A stretch of DNA of 64,000 nt from Arthrobacter globiformis (lineage in GTDB: Bacteria > Actinomycetota > Actinomycetes > Actinomycetales > Micrococcaceae): NCBI RefSeq assembly GCF_003261175.1, contig NZ_QLNP01000102.1, positions 1 through 64,000 of the forward strand. Reading direction: 5' to 3'. The position numbers and the translations under genes were made by a program. Shown piece after piece: positions 44,734 to 53,295 of this stretch (its first letter is position 1; each line of letters opens with the position of its first letter). The notes beneath the pieces are model-generated. The model was not told the DNA's origin. It did no database searches and saw nothing but the letters and a program-made list of their open reading frames with translations.

Positions 44734-45545
44734 GCCAGGAAAACGCCATGAGCCAGTCGAACAAACTCGTCCCGCCGACCGAAGCCCGCCGGCAGTTCCG
44801 CAGCGGCCTGGTCACCCCCACCTCCGGCTGGAGCGATGGCTACACGCAGGCGAACCTGATAGCTGTGACGGCCGACTACGCCGAGGAATTCCTCGAATTC
44901 TGCCGGCTCAACCCCAAGGCCTGCCCTGTCATCGACGTCATTCCTGCCGGGACGTTCGAAAGTTCCCTCGCCACAGGTTCGGACATCCGCACCGACATCC
45001 CCGCCTACCGGGTGTGGGAGGACGGCGTCCTATCTGCCGAGGTCCCCGACGCCACCCCGCTCTGGCGGGATGACATGGTGGGCGTGCTGATCGGCTGCAG
45101 CTTCACCTTTGAAGCCGCACTGGCCAGCGCGGGCATCCCGCTTCGCCACACCGAAATGGGCCGCAACGTGCCCATGTACCGCACCAGCATCGAGTGCACC
45201 CCGGCAGGGCGGATCCACGGCCCCATGGTGGTCTCGATGCGTCCGATGCCGGCCGAGCTGGTGGAAACGGCAATCAGCGTGACCGCGGAGGTGCCGAAGG
45301 TCCACGGCGCACCGGTCCACGTCGGATCACCTGAGGACCTGGGCATTGCGGACATCTCCCGCCCCGACTTCGGCGATGCCGTGGACATCCGGCCCGGGGA
45401 AGTACCGGTCTTCTGGGCCTGCGGCGTCACACCGCAGAGCGCCGTGATGGCGTCCCGGCCGGCGTTCGCGATCAGCCACGCCCCGGGGCACATGTTCATC
45501 ACGGACATCCCGGAAAGCACGTACCGCGTGCCCGCAGGGAACTAG
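44730..45545 (+). CDS. DUF1445 putative hydro-lyase / D-glutamate cyclase-like protein
   Basis: A 271-residue member of the DUF1445 family: [47 protein letters not shown]-type [28 protein letters not shown], and the end [11 protein letters not shown]. The human relative DGLUCY converts D-glutamate to 5-oxo-D-proline, the kind of product that PxpABC-type enzymes open. It overlaps the permease gene by four bases, so transport and this step are coupled. An internal ATG at codon 7 is an alternative start. Confidence 0.86.
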   Translation: MSQENAMSQSNKLVPPTEARRQFRSGLVTPTSGWSDGYTQANLIAVTADYAEEFLEFCRLNPKACPVIDVIPAGTFESSLATGSDIRTDIPAYRVWEDGVLSAEVPDATPLWRDDMVGVLIGCSFTFEAALASAGIPLRHTEMGRNVPMYRTSIECTPAGRIHGPMVVSMRPMPAELVETAISVTAEVPKVHGAPVHVGSPEDLGIADISRPDFGDAVDIRPGEVPVFWACGVTPQSAVMASRPAFAISHAPGHMFITDIPESTYRVPAGN

Positions 45546-45556
45546 TCCAAGCGAAA

Positions 45557-45593
45557 GGCGGGGCGTGGACACCATTGGTGGCCGCGCCCCGCC
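45557..45593. terminator. Hairpin between convergent genes (copy G, divergent type)
   Basis: A 17-bp stem with two mismatches (45557-45573 with 45577-45593, loop ATT). It is located between the DUF1445 gene and the convergent nitrilase gene. It ends in GCCGTCGTAC like the conserved family, but the stem is GC-rich of a different sequence. Confidence 0.65.
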
Positions 45594-45619
45594 GTCGTAC
45601 TTCCCGGAAACGGTCCGGA

Positions 45620-46414
45620 CTAGAAACTCCGGGCGTTCGCCAGCACGGGCAGCTTTCTGCGCACATCCGCGATGACGGCCGGATCGATGTCCACCACAGC
45701 CAGTTCAGGCTCGCCGCCCAGCGCCATCAGCGGAGAACCCAGCGGGGAAACCACCGCGCTGTGGCCGATCCCGGTAGGAGCGGCGCCGGCGGACGGAAGC
45801 CCGAGGCTGGCCGGATCGCCCTGCCCGCAGGCCACCACAAACGTGGTGCTGTCCACGGCCCGGGCGCGGACGAGCAGGTTCCACTGCTCGGCTTTTCCTT
45901 CCCCGGCGCCCCAGGACGCGCAGACGATGTTGATGGCGGCCCCGGCCCTCGCGTTGGCCGTGAACAGCGCCGGGAAGCGCACGTCGTAGCAGGTGGCCAG
46001 GCCGATGGCGGTGCCGTTGAGCTCGAAGATCACCGGCGATGTCCCGGCGTCCACGGAATCGGATTCGGCAAAGCCGAACGCGTCGAAGAGGTGGATCTTG
46101 TCGTACGACGTGTCGATGCCCGGGCCGGTCACCAGCAGGGTGTTCCGCACCCTTCCGCCCTCCCCGGGCGTGAACATGCCAACGACGACGGCGATATCCA
46201 GTTCCCTGGCGATGGCCCGCACCGCCGTGGCCCACGGCCCGTCCAGCGGTTCGGCGATATCTGCCAGCGGATTGCCGAAGGCACACATGGAGGCCTCGGG
46301 GAACACCACCAGTTCGGCGCCTGCCGCTTTTGCCCGGCTGGCGTAGTCTCGCACGAGCCCCAGATTGGCCGTGAGGTCGGCGCTGCTGACGATCTGGGCG
46401 ACTGCTAAACGCAT
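45620..46414 (-). CDS. Carbon-nitrogen hydrolase (nitrilase superfamily amidase)
   Basis: A 264-residue nitrilase-superfamily amidase with the catalytic triad Glu40 (VVFPEAS), Lys106 (SYDKIHLFD) and Cys142 (ATCYDVRFP). The pattern is closest to omega-amidase and deaminated-glutathione amidase (NIT1/NIT2), which release ammonia from 2-oxoglutaramate-like amides. This fits the glutamate/oxoproline theme of the region. It is divergent from the GntR gene at 46447, with only 32 bases between start codons, so both must be controlled from that short spacer. Confidence 0.88.
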   Translation of the reverse strand: MRLAVAQIVSSADLTANLGLVRDYASRAKAAGAELVVFPEASMCAFGNPLADIAEPLDGPWATAVRAIARELDIAVVVGMFTPGEGGRVRNTLLVTGPGIDTSYDKIHLFDAFGFAESDSVDAGTSPVIFELNGTAIGLATCYDVRFPALFTANARAGAAINIVCASWGAGEGKAEQWNLLVRARAVDSTTFVVACGQGDPASLGLPSAGAAPTGIGHSAVVSPLGSPLMALGGEPELAVVDIDPAVIADVRRKLPVLANARSF

Positions 46415-46430
46415 GAATTTGCTCTTCTCT

Positions 46431-46446
46431 GTTGTATACCTGATGT
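46431..46446. promoter_or_regulatory. Candidate GntR site between nitrilase and GntR genes
   Basis: GTTGTATACCTGATGT contains TGTATAC, also found in the palindrome ATGTATACAT at 48558-48567 upstream of the MHS gene. It lies against the start codon of the GntR gene, which has no Shine-Dalgarno sequence. Confidence 0.5.
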
Positions 46447-47103
46447 ATGCGAAAAAGTTCGGGGACAGCGGCGTCCGGCCGGGAGAAGGCGTACGAGTAC
46501 CTGCGCGAGAATATCCTGACCGACCCGGAGATGCAGGGGCGCTTCCTCAACGAGCAGGAGCTGGCCGCCCAAATCGGCGTCTCGCGTACCCCGGTCCGGG
46601 AGGCCCTCCTCCTGCTGGTTTCCGACGGGCTGGTGGAGCTGATTCCGCAGCGCGGTGCTTATGTTCCGCCGGTCACCGGCCGCGAAATCGCGGAACTGAT
46701 GGAGCTGCGCGGCGTCCTGGAAAGCCACGCCGCCCGCCTTGTCATTGAGCACCGGAGCGTGCCGGCCGCCAAGATGCGGGACACCCTCGACCAGCAGGCC
46801 AAACTGCCGGAAGACCAGGGGGCCGAGGCTGCGCAGGAGTTCATCCGCCTCGACACGCTCTTCCACCAGCAGCTCATTGACGCGGCGGGCAACGAGCTGA
46901 TTTCCCGGACCTACAGCAAGCTGCACGTCCGGCAGATCGTCGTCGGGGTTTCCGCCCTGTTCCGGACCGGCGGCCGGCGCGAGCAGGTGTGCTCCGAACA
47001 CCAGGACATCCTCGATGCCCTGGTGTCCGGAGATGCCGCGAAGGCGCAGGAGGCCATCGACCATCACCTGGCCGTCACCCGCGAAATCCTGCTCCGCACC
47101 TGA
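46447..47103 (+). CDS. GntR-family (FCD) transcriptional regulator
   Basis: A 218-residue GntR regulator: winged helix (KAYEYLRENILTDPEMQG, LAAQIGVSRTPVREALLLLV) and FCD domain (RLDTLFHQQLIDAAGN). It is flanked by the nitrilase gene (divergent) and the MHS permease gene (convergent). TGTATAC-type sites lie before the nitrilase/GntR pair and before the permease and DUF2848 genes, which likely make up its regulon. Confidence 0.88.
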   Translation: MRKSSGTAASGREKAYEYLRENILTDPEMQGRFLNEQELAAQIGVSRTPVREALLLLVSDGLVELIPQRGAYVPPVTGREIAELMELRGVLESHAARLVIEHRSVPAAKMRDTLDQQAKLPEDQGAEAAQEFIRLDTLFHQQLIDAAGNELISRTYSKLHVRQIVVGVSALFRTGGRREQVCSEHQDILDALVSGDAAKAQEAIDHHLAVTREILLRT

Positions 47104-47125
47104 TGGAGTTTTAGACCGCGCCGGA

Positions 47126-48505
47126 CTACTGGCGCGCCGAGGCCGAGCCTTCCAGGAGCAGCCGGTAGTCCAGGTCCTCGATGGTGTCGTTGTCGCGGCC
47201 GAGTGCCAGTCCCACCAGCGTCACGACTGCTGCCACCGCCACGTAGATGGCCACCGGAATCCAGGTTCCGAACTCGGCGAGCAGCAGGGTGAACAGCAAG
47301 GGCGCGACAGCTCCGCCAATGACGCCGGCGAAGGTGTACGCCAGCGAGCTGCCCGTGGACCGGAGCCGCGGGGAGAACTGCTCCACAATGAAGGCCGCCT
47401 GCGGGCCGTACATGAAGGAGTGCGCCATGAGGCCGAGGACGATGCCGATGACGAGCATCGGCTGGTTGTTGCCGCCGAGGACGCCGAAGAAGATGAACGT
47501 CCAGACCGCGCCCACGACAGCGCCGACACCGTAGACGAGGCGGCGGTTGAAGCGGTCGGAGACGTAGCCGGCCAGCGGGATCATGAACAGCTGGAACGCG
47601 GAACCGATCAGGACGGCGGTGAGCACCTGGTTGCGCTCGTAGCCCAGGACCTGGATGCCGTAGGTGAGCGTGAAGACCGTGAACAAGGCGTACAGCACGT
47701 CCGGGCCCACGCGGCAGAGAATGGCGGCGATGAGCGGGCGGAGCTCCTTGCTGAAGACCTCACGGACGGGCGCGTTGGGCTGCTCGCCGTGGGCCGCGAT
47801 GGCCTTGAAAATCGGGGTGTCCTCCAGCCGCAGCCGGATCCAGAGGCCAAAGCCAACCAGCACTGCGGAGACCAGGAACGCGATGCGCCAGCCGAAGCTC
47901 AGGAACTGTTCCTCGGTGAGCGAAACAGTCAGGACGGCGAGGGCGCCGTTGGCCAGCAGGTTGCCGGCGGGAGGTCCCACCTGGGCGGCGGAAGCCCAGA
48001 ATCCGCGGCGGTGCGGATCGCCGTACTCGCTGGAGAGCAGGACGGCGCCGCCCCATTCGCCGCCCACACCCACGCCCTGCGCGAACCGCAGCAGGACCAG
48101 GAGGATTCCTGCGGTGGCGCCGATGTTTGCGTAGCCGGGCAGCACGCCGATCAGCACCGTCGCCACGCCGATGATCATCAGCGTGGTCACCAGGACCTTC
48201 TTGCGGCCGATGCGGTCCCCGAGCCGGCCGAAAATAATTCCGCCGACCGGGCGGGACACGTAGCCGACGGCGTACGTGGAGAAGGCGAGGACGGTTCCGG
48301 TCAGTGGATCGGTCGCCGGGAAAAAGACGACAGGAAATACAACCGCGGCTGCGGCCGAGTAGACGGCGAAGTCGTACCACTCGAGTGCTGTGCCGGTGAG
48401 GCTGGCGGCAAAGGCCTTGTACAGGCCCTTCGGGTGCACCGTGGGGTGCGGGGTGGCGTGTGGGTGCGGCGCTGTGCCGGGATCCGGAACTGGAGCGTTG
48501 GCCAT
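47126..48505 (-). CDS. MHS-family MFS transporter
   Basis: A 459-residue permease with about 12 transmembrane helices ([49 protein letters not shown]). The ATG at 48505 has GGAGG eight bases upstream; a GTG five codons earlier includes that ribosome binding site and is rejected. It is very similar to the permease at 43372-44733, suggesting a duplication within this region. Divergent from the DUF2848 gene across a spacer with three TGTAC/GTATAC elements. Confidence 0.88.
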   Translation of the reverse strand: MANAPVPDPGTAPHPHATPHPTVHPKGLYKAFAASLTGTALEWYDFAVYSAAAAVVFPVVFFPATDPLTGTVLAFSTYAVGYVSRPVGGIIFGRLGDRIGRKKVLVTTLMIIGVATVLIGVLPGYANIGATAGILLVLLRFAQGVGVGGEWGGAVLLSSEYGDPHRRGFWASAAQVGPPAGNLLANGALAVLTVSLTEEQFLSFGWRIAFLVSAVLVGFGLWIRLRLEDTPIFKAIAAHGEQPNAPVREVFSKELRPLIAAILCRVGPDVLYALFTVFTLTYGIQVLGYERNQVLTAVLIGSAFQLFMIPLAGYVSDRFNRRLVYGVGAVVGAVWTFIFFGVLGGNNQPMLVIGIVLGLMAHSFMYGPQAAFIVEQFSPRLRSTGSSLAYTFAGVIGGAVAPLLFTLLLAEFGTWIPVAIYVAVAAVVTLVGLALGRDNDTIEDLDYRLLLEGSASARQ

Positions 48506-48557
48506 GGTGTTGTCCTCCACGAGGTTTTTATAGTGACGCCTGTCACGCTGGCGTTAA

Positions 48558-48587
48558 ATGTATACATTACGCATACTGGATGTACAT
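48558..48587. promoter_or_regulatory. Tandem palindromic GntR-type sites
   Basis: ATGTATACAT (48558-48567) and ATGTACAT (48580-48587) are perfect palindromes with GCATACTGG between them. They lie between the divergent MHS and DUF2848 genes and resemble the TNGTATACNA-type sites of FCD GntR regulators. Confidence 0.65.
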
Positions 48588-48653
48588 TGGCGACCGTTTC
48601 CGGTTTCCGATCTGTAAATTTCCGCAGCAGCACATGCAAAGGATGGATCCACG

Positions 48654-49340
48654 ATGACGACTCTGAGCTTTGAACTACCCGATGGCCGCACGCAGGACGT
48701 GGAGGTCAAGCACCTCCTGAATGCCGGCTACGCGGGGCGTGAGCAGGATGAGGTCCAGGCCCACATTGCTGAGCTGGCTGAACTCGGTGTTCCGGGTCCC
48801 ACCACCACTCCCGCCCTGTATCCAGTGTCCCCCTATCTGGCCCAGCAGGTATCGGAAGTTCGGGTCCAGCATGGACGGACTTCCGGCGAGGCGGAATGGG
48901 CATTGGTCATCACCGAGGACGGTGTGCTGCTCACCGTCGCCTGCGACCATACGGACCGGGCGCTGGAGGTGCACGGCGTGGCCTGGAGCAAGAACGCCAG
49001 CCCGGACGTGCTGGGGCGCAGGGCATGGAAGCTGGACGACGTGCGGGAGCACCTGGACCAGATCACGCTCAAGGCCTGGGTGGGGGAGGGGGATACCCCC
49101 GACACCCTCATCCAGGACAGCTCCCTCGAGGCCCTGCTGACCCCGGACTACTGGCTGGACGTCCTCACCGAACGCGGCCTGAATGCACCCGGGACCGTCC
49201 TCATCTCCGGCACCGTGGCCATGACCGGCGGCGTGGACCAGTTTGCCCGCAGCTGGAAGGTGGAAATGTCCGATCCCGCGACCGGAAACTCCGTCGACGT
49301 CCAGTATGTTGTGGAACAGATGGCGGAACCGATCGGCTAA
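48654..49340 (+). CDS. DUF2848 family protein
   Basis: A 228-residue DUF2848 protein, recognised from FELPDGRTQDVEVKHLLNAG, YPVSPYLAQQVSEV, the TDRALEVHGVAWSKNASPD block and FARSWKVEMSDP near the end. The fold is related to fumarylacetoacetate hydrolase, so hydrolysis or decarboxylation of a small keto acid is possible, but no function is established. It is divergent from the MHS permease and shares its control region. It ends at conserved hairpin copy H. Confidence 0.83.
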   Translation: MTTLSFELPDGRTQDVEVKHLLNAGYAGREQDEVQAHIAELAELGVPGPTTTPALYPVSPYLAQQVSEVRVQHGRTSGEAEWALVITEDGVLLTVACDHTDRALEVHGVAWSKNASPDVLGRRAWKLDDVREHLDQITLKAWVGEGDTPDTLIQDSSLEALLTPDYWLDVLTERGLNAPGTVLISGTVAMTGGVDQFARSWKVEMSDPATGNSVDVQYVVEQMAEPIG

Positions 49341-49359
49341 CGCTTCCTCAGCAAGAGAC

Positions 49360-49396
49360 GAACGACGACGGCGGGAGCCTCCCGCCGTCGTCGTTC
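49360..49396. terminator. Conserved-stem hairpin terminator (copy H)
   Basis: A perfect 18-bp inverted repeat: 49360-49377 with 49379-49396, core ACGACGGCGGGAG/CTCCCGCCGTCGT. It separates the convergent DUF2848 and PAP2 genes and is followed by CTGCTTGTGG. Confidence 0.82.
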
Positions 49397-49415
49397 TGCT
49401 TGTGGTTTGGGGTAC

Positions 49416-50411
49416 TTAGGCGTGCTCGGCCTTAGGAGCACCTGCCCCGGGCGCCGTTCCCGCCGGAGCCTCACCGCGTGCCCGCCGCTTCCGCACTGTC
49501 AGGTAGAGGCGGTGGGCGGTGATCACGAGGGCCAGCCAGGCCGCGCCGAGTGCCCACGCGGCGAGGACGTCGGTGAGCCAGTGGTGGCCGAGGTACACCC
49601 TGCTCAACCCCATGGCCGCGGCGAAGACCGCCGCGGCCGCCCCGGCGAGAACGCGGCTGCGCGCCGTCTTCAGCCGCAGGATGATCAGGTAGGCGACGAT
49701 TCCCGCGATCACCACCGCATTCAGGGAATGGCCGCTGGGGAACGAGGCCGAGTGTTCGTAGGGCGGAACGGCATCGCTCAGATCGGGGCGGGTGCGGCCG
49801 ATCAGCCGCTTGCCCGCGATGGTCATCAGCAGGGAGCCCAGGCCCGCGGTCACAATGAGGATGACGGGGGTCCAGGACCGCCGCCGGTAGGCCAGGACGC
49901 CCATGACCGCCAGGGCCAGGATGGGCATGCCGACGGTACCGCCCACATCGGTGAAGGCCGTGATGGCGACGTCCAGGCCGGGGGAGCGCAGGCTCTTGCC
50001 TGCCGCCAGCACCGGATGGTCGAGGCCCGCCACCCCGTCGGCTTCAACTACTGACTCGTACACCTCGGCAAAGGCTGCGGTGAGGGCCGCGGCGATGGCC
50101 GCCCCCAGCATCAGCGTCAGGACCAGGGCGCCGTGCGGGCCCAGGAACTGGCTGATGCGCTGGACGGCGCCGACCAAAAGGCGGCCGAAGCGGCTATGCC
50201 AGCGGGTGAGGTCCTTGCCGCCCACCGTGGTGTCCTGGCGGAGTTCGCCGCGCACGCCCGTCTGTGGCGTTCCCTGTCGATCGGTCAAGGGGCTGCCTGC
50301 CAAGGGTTTGTCCGTCAACGGCTTGTCAGTCAGCGGTTCGATGGGTAACGGTTTGTCAGGCAAGGGGCGGGTCCTGTCTCTCGTCGATGGCAGCGCGCGC
50401 AGCCAGGGCAT
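49416..50411 (-). CDS. PAP2-family membrane phosphatase
   Basis: A 331-residue type-2 phosphatidic acid phosphatase with about six transmembrane helices. The three signature motifs are present: KRLIGRTRPDLSD (KX6RP), PSGHS and SRVYLGHHWLTD (SRX5HX3D). Likely acts on lipid or isoprenyl phosphates on the outer face of the membrane. The N-terminal 45 residues contain an imperfect LTDKPL repeat and are probably cytoplasmic and disordered. No Shine-Dalgarno sequence precedes the ATG; overlapping dyads at 50415-50435 touch the start. Confidence 0.86.
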   Translation of the reverse strand: MPWLRALPSTRDRTRPLPDKPLPIEPLTDKPLTDKPLAGSPLTDRQGTPQTGVRGELRQDTTVGGKDLTRWHSRFGRLLVGAVQRISQFLGPHGALVLTLMLGAAIAAALTAAFAEVYESVVEADGVAGLDHPVLAAGKSLRSPGLDVAITAFTDVGGTVGMPILALAVMGVLAYRRRSWTPVILIVTAGLGSLLMTIAGKRLIGRTRPDLSDAVPPYEHSASFPSGHSLNAVVIAGIVAYLIILRLKTARSRVLAGAAAAVFAAAMGLSRVYLGHHWLTDVLAAWALGAAWLALVITAHRLYLTVRKRRARGEAPAGTAPGAGAPKAEHA

Positions 50412-50414
50412 TTA

Positions 50415-50435
50415 GTAAGCAACCTTACTGGTTGC
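50415..50435. promoter_or_regulatory. Overlapping dyads at the PAP2 start
   Basis: AGTAAG...CTTACT (50415-50430 region) and GCAACC-TTACT-GGTTGC (50419-50435) overlap each other directly upstream of the PAP2 ATG. TetR/MarR-like operators have this form. The lack of a ribosome binding site suggests a leaderless transcript under direct repression. Confidence 0.45.
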
Positions 50436-50494
50436 CGCCCAGGCAGTCCACGAGAACAGTCGTCCGCTTTCCTGGGCCGCTGTGGCGGCGGTGC

Positions 50495-51763
50495 TCAGGC
50501 GCTCAGTTCGTCCGTACCGTGGTGGGCGTTGCCGGACATGGCGCGGGCACGGCCCGCTTTGGCCCGGTACGAGGACAGGAAGGTGGCGATGCGCCGTACG
50601 GCCTCGCGGATGTCGTCCACGGCGGGCAGGATGACGAACCTGAAGTGGTCCGTGGCGTGCCAGTGGAACGCTGTCCCGTGCGAGACGAGAATTTTCTGGT
50701 CCTGCAGGAGGTCCAGGACGAATTGCTCGTCGTCCACGAAGGGGTACATCTCCGGATCCAGCTTCGGGAACAGGTACATCGCGCCCGCCGCCGGCACGCA
50801 GCTAACGCCGGGAATCTCGTTGAGCAACCGGCAGGCGAGGTCGCGCTGCTCCCGCAGCCGGCCGCCGGGCCGGATCAGGTCCGTGATGCTCTGGTAGCCG
50901 CCCAGCGACGTCTGGATCGCATGCTGCGCGGGAACATTGGGGCAGAGCCGCAGCGAGGCCAGCAGCTCCAGCGACTCGCGGTAGGCGGCGGTGGCCCATC
51001 GCGGCCCGCTCACGGCCACCCAGCCGGCCCGGTACCCGGGCATCCGGTACGCCTTGGACAGGCCGGAGAACGTCAGCACCGGGATGTCCCGGGCCACGGA
51101 AGCCGTGTGGATGTGGACTTTGTCCTCGAACAGGATCTTCTCGTAGATCTCATCGGAAAACAGCACCAGGTCATGGCGCCGGGCAAGATCGGCGAACCCC
51201 TCCAGGATGTGCCGGGGATAGACGGCCCCGGTCGGGTTATTGGGGTTGATGAGCACGATGGCACGCGTGCGGTCGGTGATCTTTGCCTCGACGTCGGCCA
51301 TGTCCGGCCACCAGTTGTTCTCCTCATCGCACATGTAGTGCACGGCGCTGCCGCCGCAGAGCACGGTGGCTGCCGTCCACAGCGGGTAGTCCGGTGACGG
51401 GATGAGGACCTCGTCGCCGTCTTCCAGGAAGGCCTGCAGCGTCATGGAAATGAGCTCGCTGACCCCGTTGCCGATGAAGATGTCCTCGACGCCGATCTCC
51501 ATCAGGCCCTTGGTCTGGTAGTACTGCGAGATGGCGGTCCGGGCGGAGAAGATGCCCTTCGAGTCGCTGTAGCCCTGGGCCTCGCGCAGGTGGTGGATCA
51601 TGTCCACCACGATGGACTCGGGCGCATGCAGGCCGAACGGCGCCGGATCCCCGAGGTTCATGCGCAGAATGCTGTGGCCTTCCGCCTCCATCTTCTTCGC
51701 CGCGTGCTGCACCGGACCCCTGAGGTCGTACCGGACATCTTGCAATCGGCTGGAATTCTGCAT
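50495..51763 (-). CDS. PLP-dependent aminotransferase (alanine transaminase-like)
   Basis: A 422-residue class I/II aminotransferase similar to AlaA/AlaT: SSRLQDVRYDLRGPVQ at the N-terminus, NLGDPAPFG, LINPNNPTGA, LFSDEIYEKI, and the PLP-binding Lys237 in TFSGLSKAYR, with GYRAGWVAVSG after it. It should transfer the amino group of glutamate to pyruvate. The start aligned with AlaA proteins is the ATG at 51763; an upstream GTG at 51787 cannot be excluded. Divergent from the small membrane protein gene. Confidence 0.9.
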   Translation of the reverse strand: MQNSSRLQDVRYDLRGPVQHAAKKMEAEGHSILRMNLGDPAPFGLHAPESIVVDMIHHLREAQGYSDSKGIFSARTAISQYYQTKGLMEIGVEDIFIGNGVSELISMTLQAFLEDGDEVLIPSPDYPLWTAATVLCGGSAVHYMCDEENNWWPDMADVEAKITDRTRAIVLINPNNPTGAVYPRHILEGFADLARRHDLVLFSDEIYEKILFEDKVHIHTASVARDIPVLTFSGLSKAYRMPGYRAGWVAVSGPRWATAAYRESLELLASLRLCPNVPAQHAIQTSLGGYQSITDLIRPGGRLREQRDLACRLLNEIPGVSCVPAAGAMYLFPKLDPEMYPFVDDEQFVLDLLQDQKILVSHGTAFHWHATDHFRFVILPAVDDIREAVRRIATFLSSYRAKAGRARAMSGNAHHGTDELSA

Positions 51764-51903
51764 GGCGCGCATGAGGCATGTTTTCACAGCCGCGCTGCTC
51801 CGGACAACGTGAAGCTCTGAAGGCCGGCGTTGCCGCGATCAGGGGGCACCACGTAAGTTTCAGCATAGGAGTGCCCAGCACACGGCCAGAAGGAGAGTTG
51901 AGG

Positions 51904-52371
51904 ATGTCCCTGTTCAAAGGACTCGTGAACGGAGCGCTCGCCGGCGCGGCAGGAACCACGGCGCTGAACGCCGTCAGCTACCTGGACATGGTGTGGCGGG
52001 GCCGGGCGGCGAGCACGACGCCCAGCGACTCAGTGGAGCGGCTGGCGGAACGGGCGGGCGTGACGATCCCGGGATCCGAACCCCAGCGCGGGAACCGGGT
52101 GGAAGCCCTTGGCCCGCTGCTCGGGATCGCCACCGGCATGGGCCTCGGCGCTGTGCTGGGGGTGGCCGGGTCACTGGGGGTGCGCACCGGGCCAGTCCGG
52201 TCGGTGGCTGTGGCCTCGGTGGCCGCCCTGCTCGTCTCGAACGTTCCCATGACCGCCCTGGGCGTGACTGATCCGCGGACCTGGAGTGCCGCGGACTGGG
52301 TCAGCGACATAGTGCCGCACGTCGCGTATGGAGCGGTCACGGGGCACCTGCTGGAGCACCTGCCCAAGTAG
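51904..52371 (+). CDS. Hypothetical membrane protein
   Basis: A 155-residue protein with about three to four hydrophobic segments, including VNGALAGAAGTTALNAVSYL near the start and GIATGMGLGAVLGVAGSLGV in the middle. I do not recognise a named family; similar small membrane proteins are frequent in Arthrobacter. The ATG follows GGAGAGTTGAGG. It is directly joined to the LssY gene (stop next to GTG), so the two are probably made together. Confidence 0.78.
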   Translation: MSLFKGLVNGALAGAAGTTALNAVSYLDMVWRGRAASTTPSDSVERLAERAGVTIPGSEPQRGNRVEALGPLLGIATGMGLGAVLGVAGSLGVRTGPVRSVAVASVAALLVSNVPMTALGVTDPRTWSAADWVSDIVPHVAYGAVTGHLLEHLPK

Positions 52372-53259
52372 GTGGCCAGCCAAACGATTCAGGAGCCGGA
52401 GCACTCCCGGCCGGACAGCCGGAAGGCGCGCTGGGGCACCCGCTGGGCCACCGTCGTCGCCGTCCTCCAGCGCCTGCTGTACGTGGCCATCACCGGCGCC
52501 GTGGGCTGGGCCGTCTATGTCTTCCTGCTCGCCCGGCTGGCCAGGGGGCCGGAGCAGGTGTGGGTGTTCCTCCCCGTCTGGCTCATTGCCGCGTACGCCT
52601 TCCTGCCCCGAGTCCACAAGATCCTCAGCAGCCTGTACCTCCCGAACTACTTCATCGGACGTGCCCGCACCGGCGACGGCGTGCTGGGCGACCCGGTCAA
52701 CCTCGCAGTCATCGGCCCGGCGGACGAGCTCCGCACCGCGATGCTCACGGCTGGGTGGATTGAGGCCGACCCCGTCACCCCGGCCACCGCCTGGCGCACC
52801 CTCACCGCGACGCTTCTGGGCCGGAGCTATCCGCAGTCGCCGGTCAGTGCCCTGTTCGTCTTCGGCAACAAGCAGGACATGGCGTTCCAGCGGGAGATTG
52901 AGGGCAACCCGCGCAAGCGGCACCATGTACGGTTCTGGAAATGCCCGGACGGCTGGATGCTTCCCGGCGGGTTCGCCGTCGACTGGGTGGGCGCCGGAAC
53001 ATACGACAAAAGCGTTGGCCTCTCGCTCTTCACGTTCCAGATCACACACAAGATCGCCGACGGGACCGACGAGGAGCGCGACTTCATCATCGGCACGCTG
53101 CAAGCGGCACATGCTGTGGAATCCGTCCACGTGATCCGGCATTTCTCCTCCGGGTACCACCACCGCAACGGCGGCGGAGACAGCATCCGCACGGACGGGC
53201 ACCTTCCGATCATCGACCTCCGGCCGCCCGGGCAGACGGACAGACCGCTGCCATTTTGA
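52372..53259 (+). CDS. LssY C-terminal domain protein
   Basis: A 295-residue protein with two transmembrane helices at about residues 34-55 and 62-80 and a LssY-type C-terminal domain: NLAVIGPADELRTAMLTAGW, GRSYPQSPVSALFVFGNKQD, and KRHHVRFWKC followed by VDWVGAGTYDKS. The domain occurs in the Legionella type I secretion-linked LssY protein; its function is unknown. It starts with GTG immediately after the preceding stop codon, which implies coupled translation. Confidence 0.84.
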   Translation: MASQTIQEPEHSRPDSRKARWGTRWATVVAVLQRLLYVAITGAVGWAVYVFLLARLARGPEQVWVFLPVWLIAAYAFLPRVHKILSSLYLPNYFIGRARTGDGVLGDPVNLAVIGPADELRTAMLTAGWIEADPVTPATAWRTLTATLLGRSYPQSPVSALFVFGNKQDMAFQREIEGNPRKRHHVRFWKCPDGWMLPGGFAVDWVGAGTYDKSVGLSLFTFQITHKIADGTDEERDFIIGTLQAAHAVESVHVIRHFSSGYHHRNGGGDSIRTDGHLPIIDLRPPGQTDRPLPF

Positions 53260-53295
53260 CCGCGTGCCGGCGCCTGTTTCCGGACCGCCGGCCCT

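Noticed and set aside
47015-48673. A 552-codon plus-strand frame opposite the MHS permease at 47126-48505
   Set aside because: The composition is Gly/Asp/Glu/Gln-rich without any domain, and the minus strand encodes a complete 12-helix transporter.
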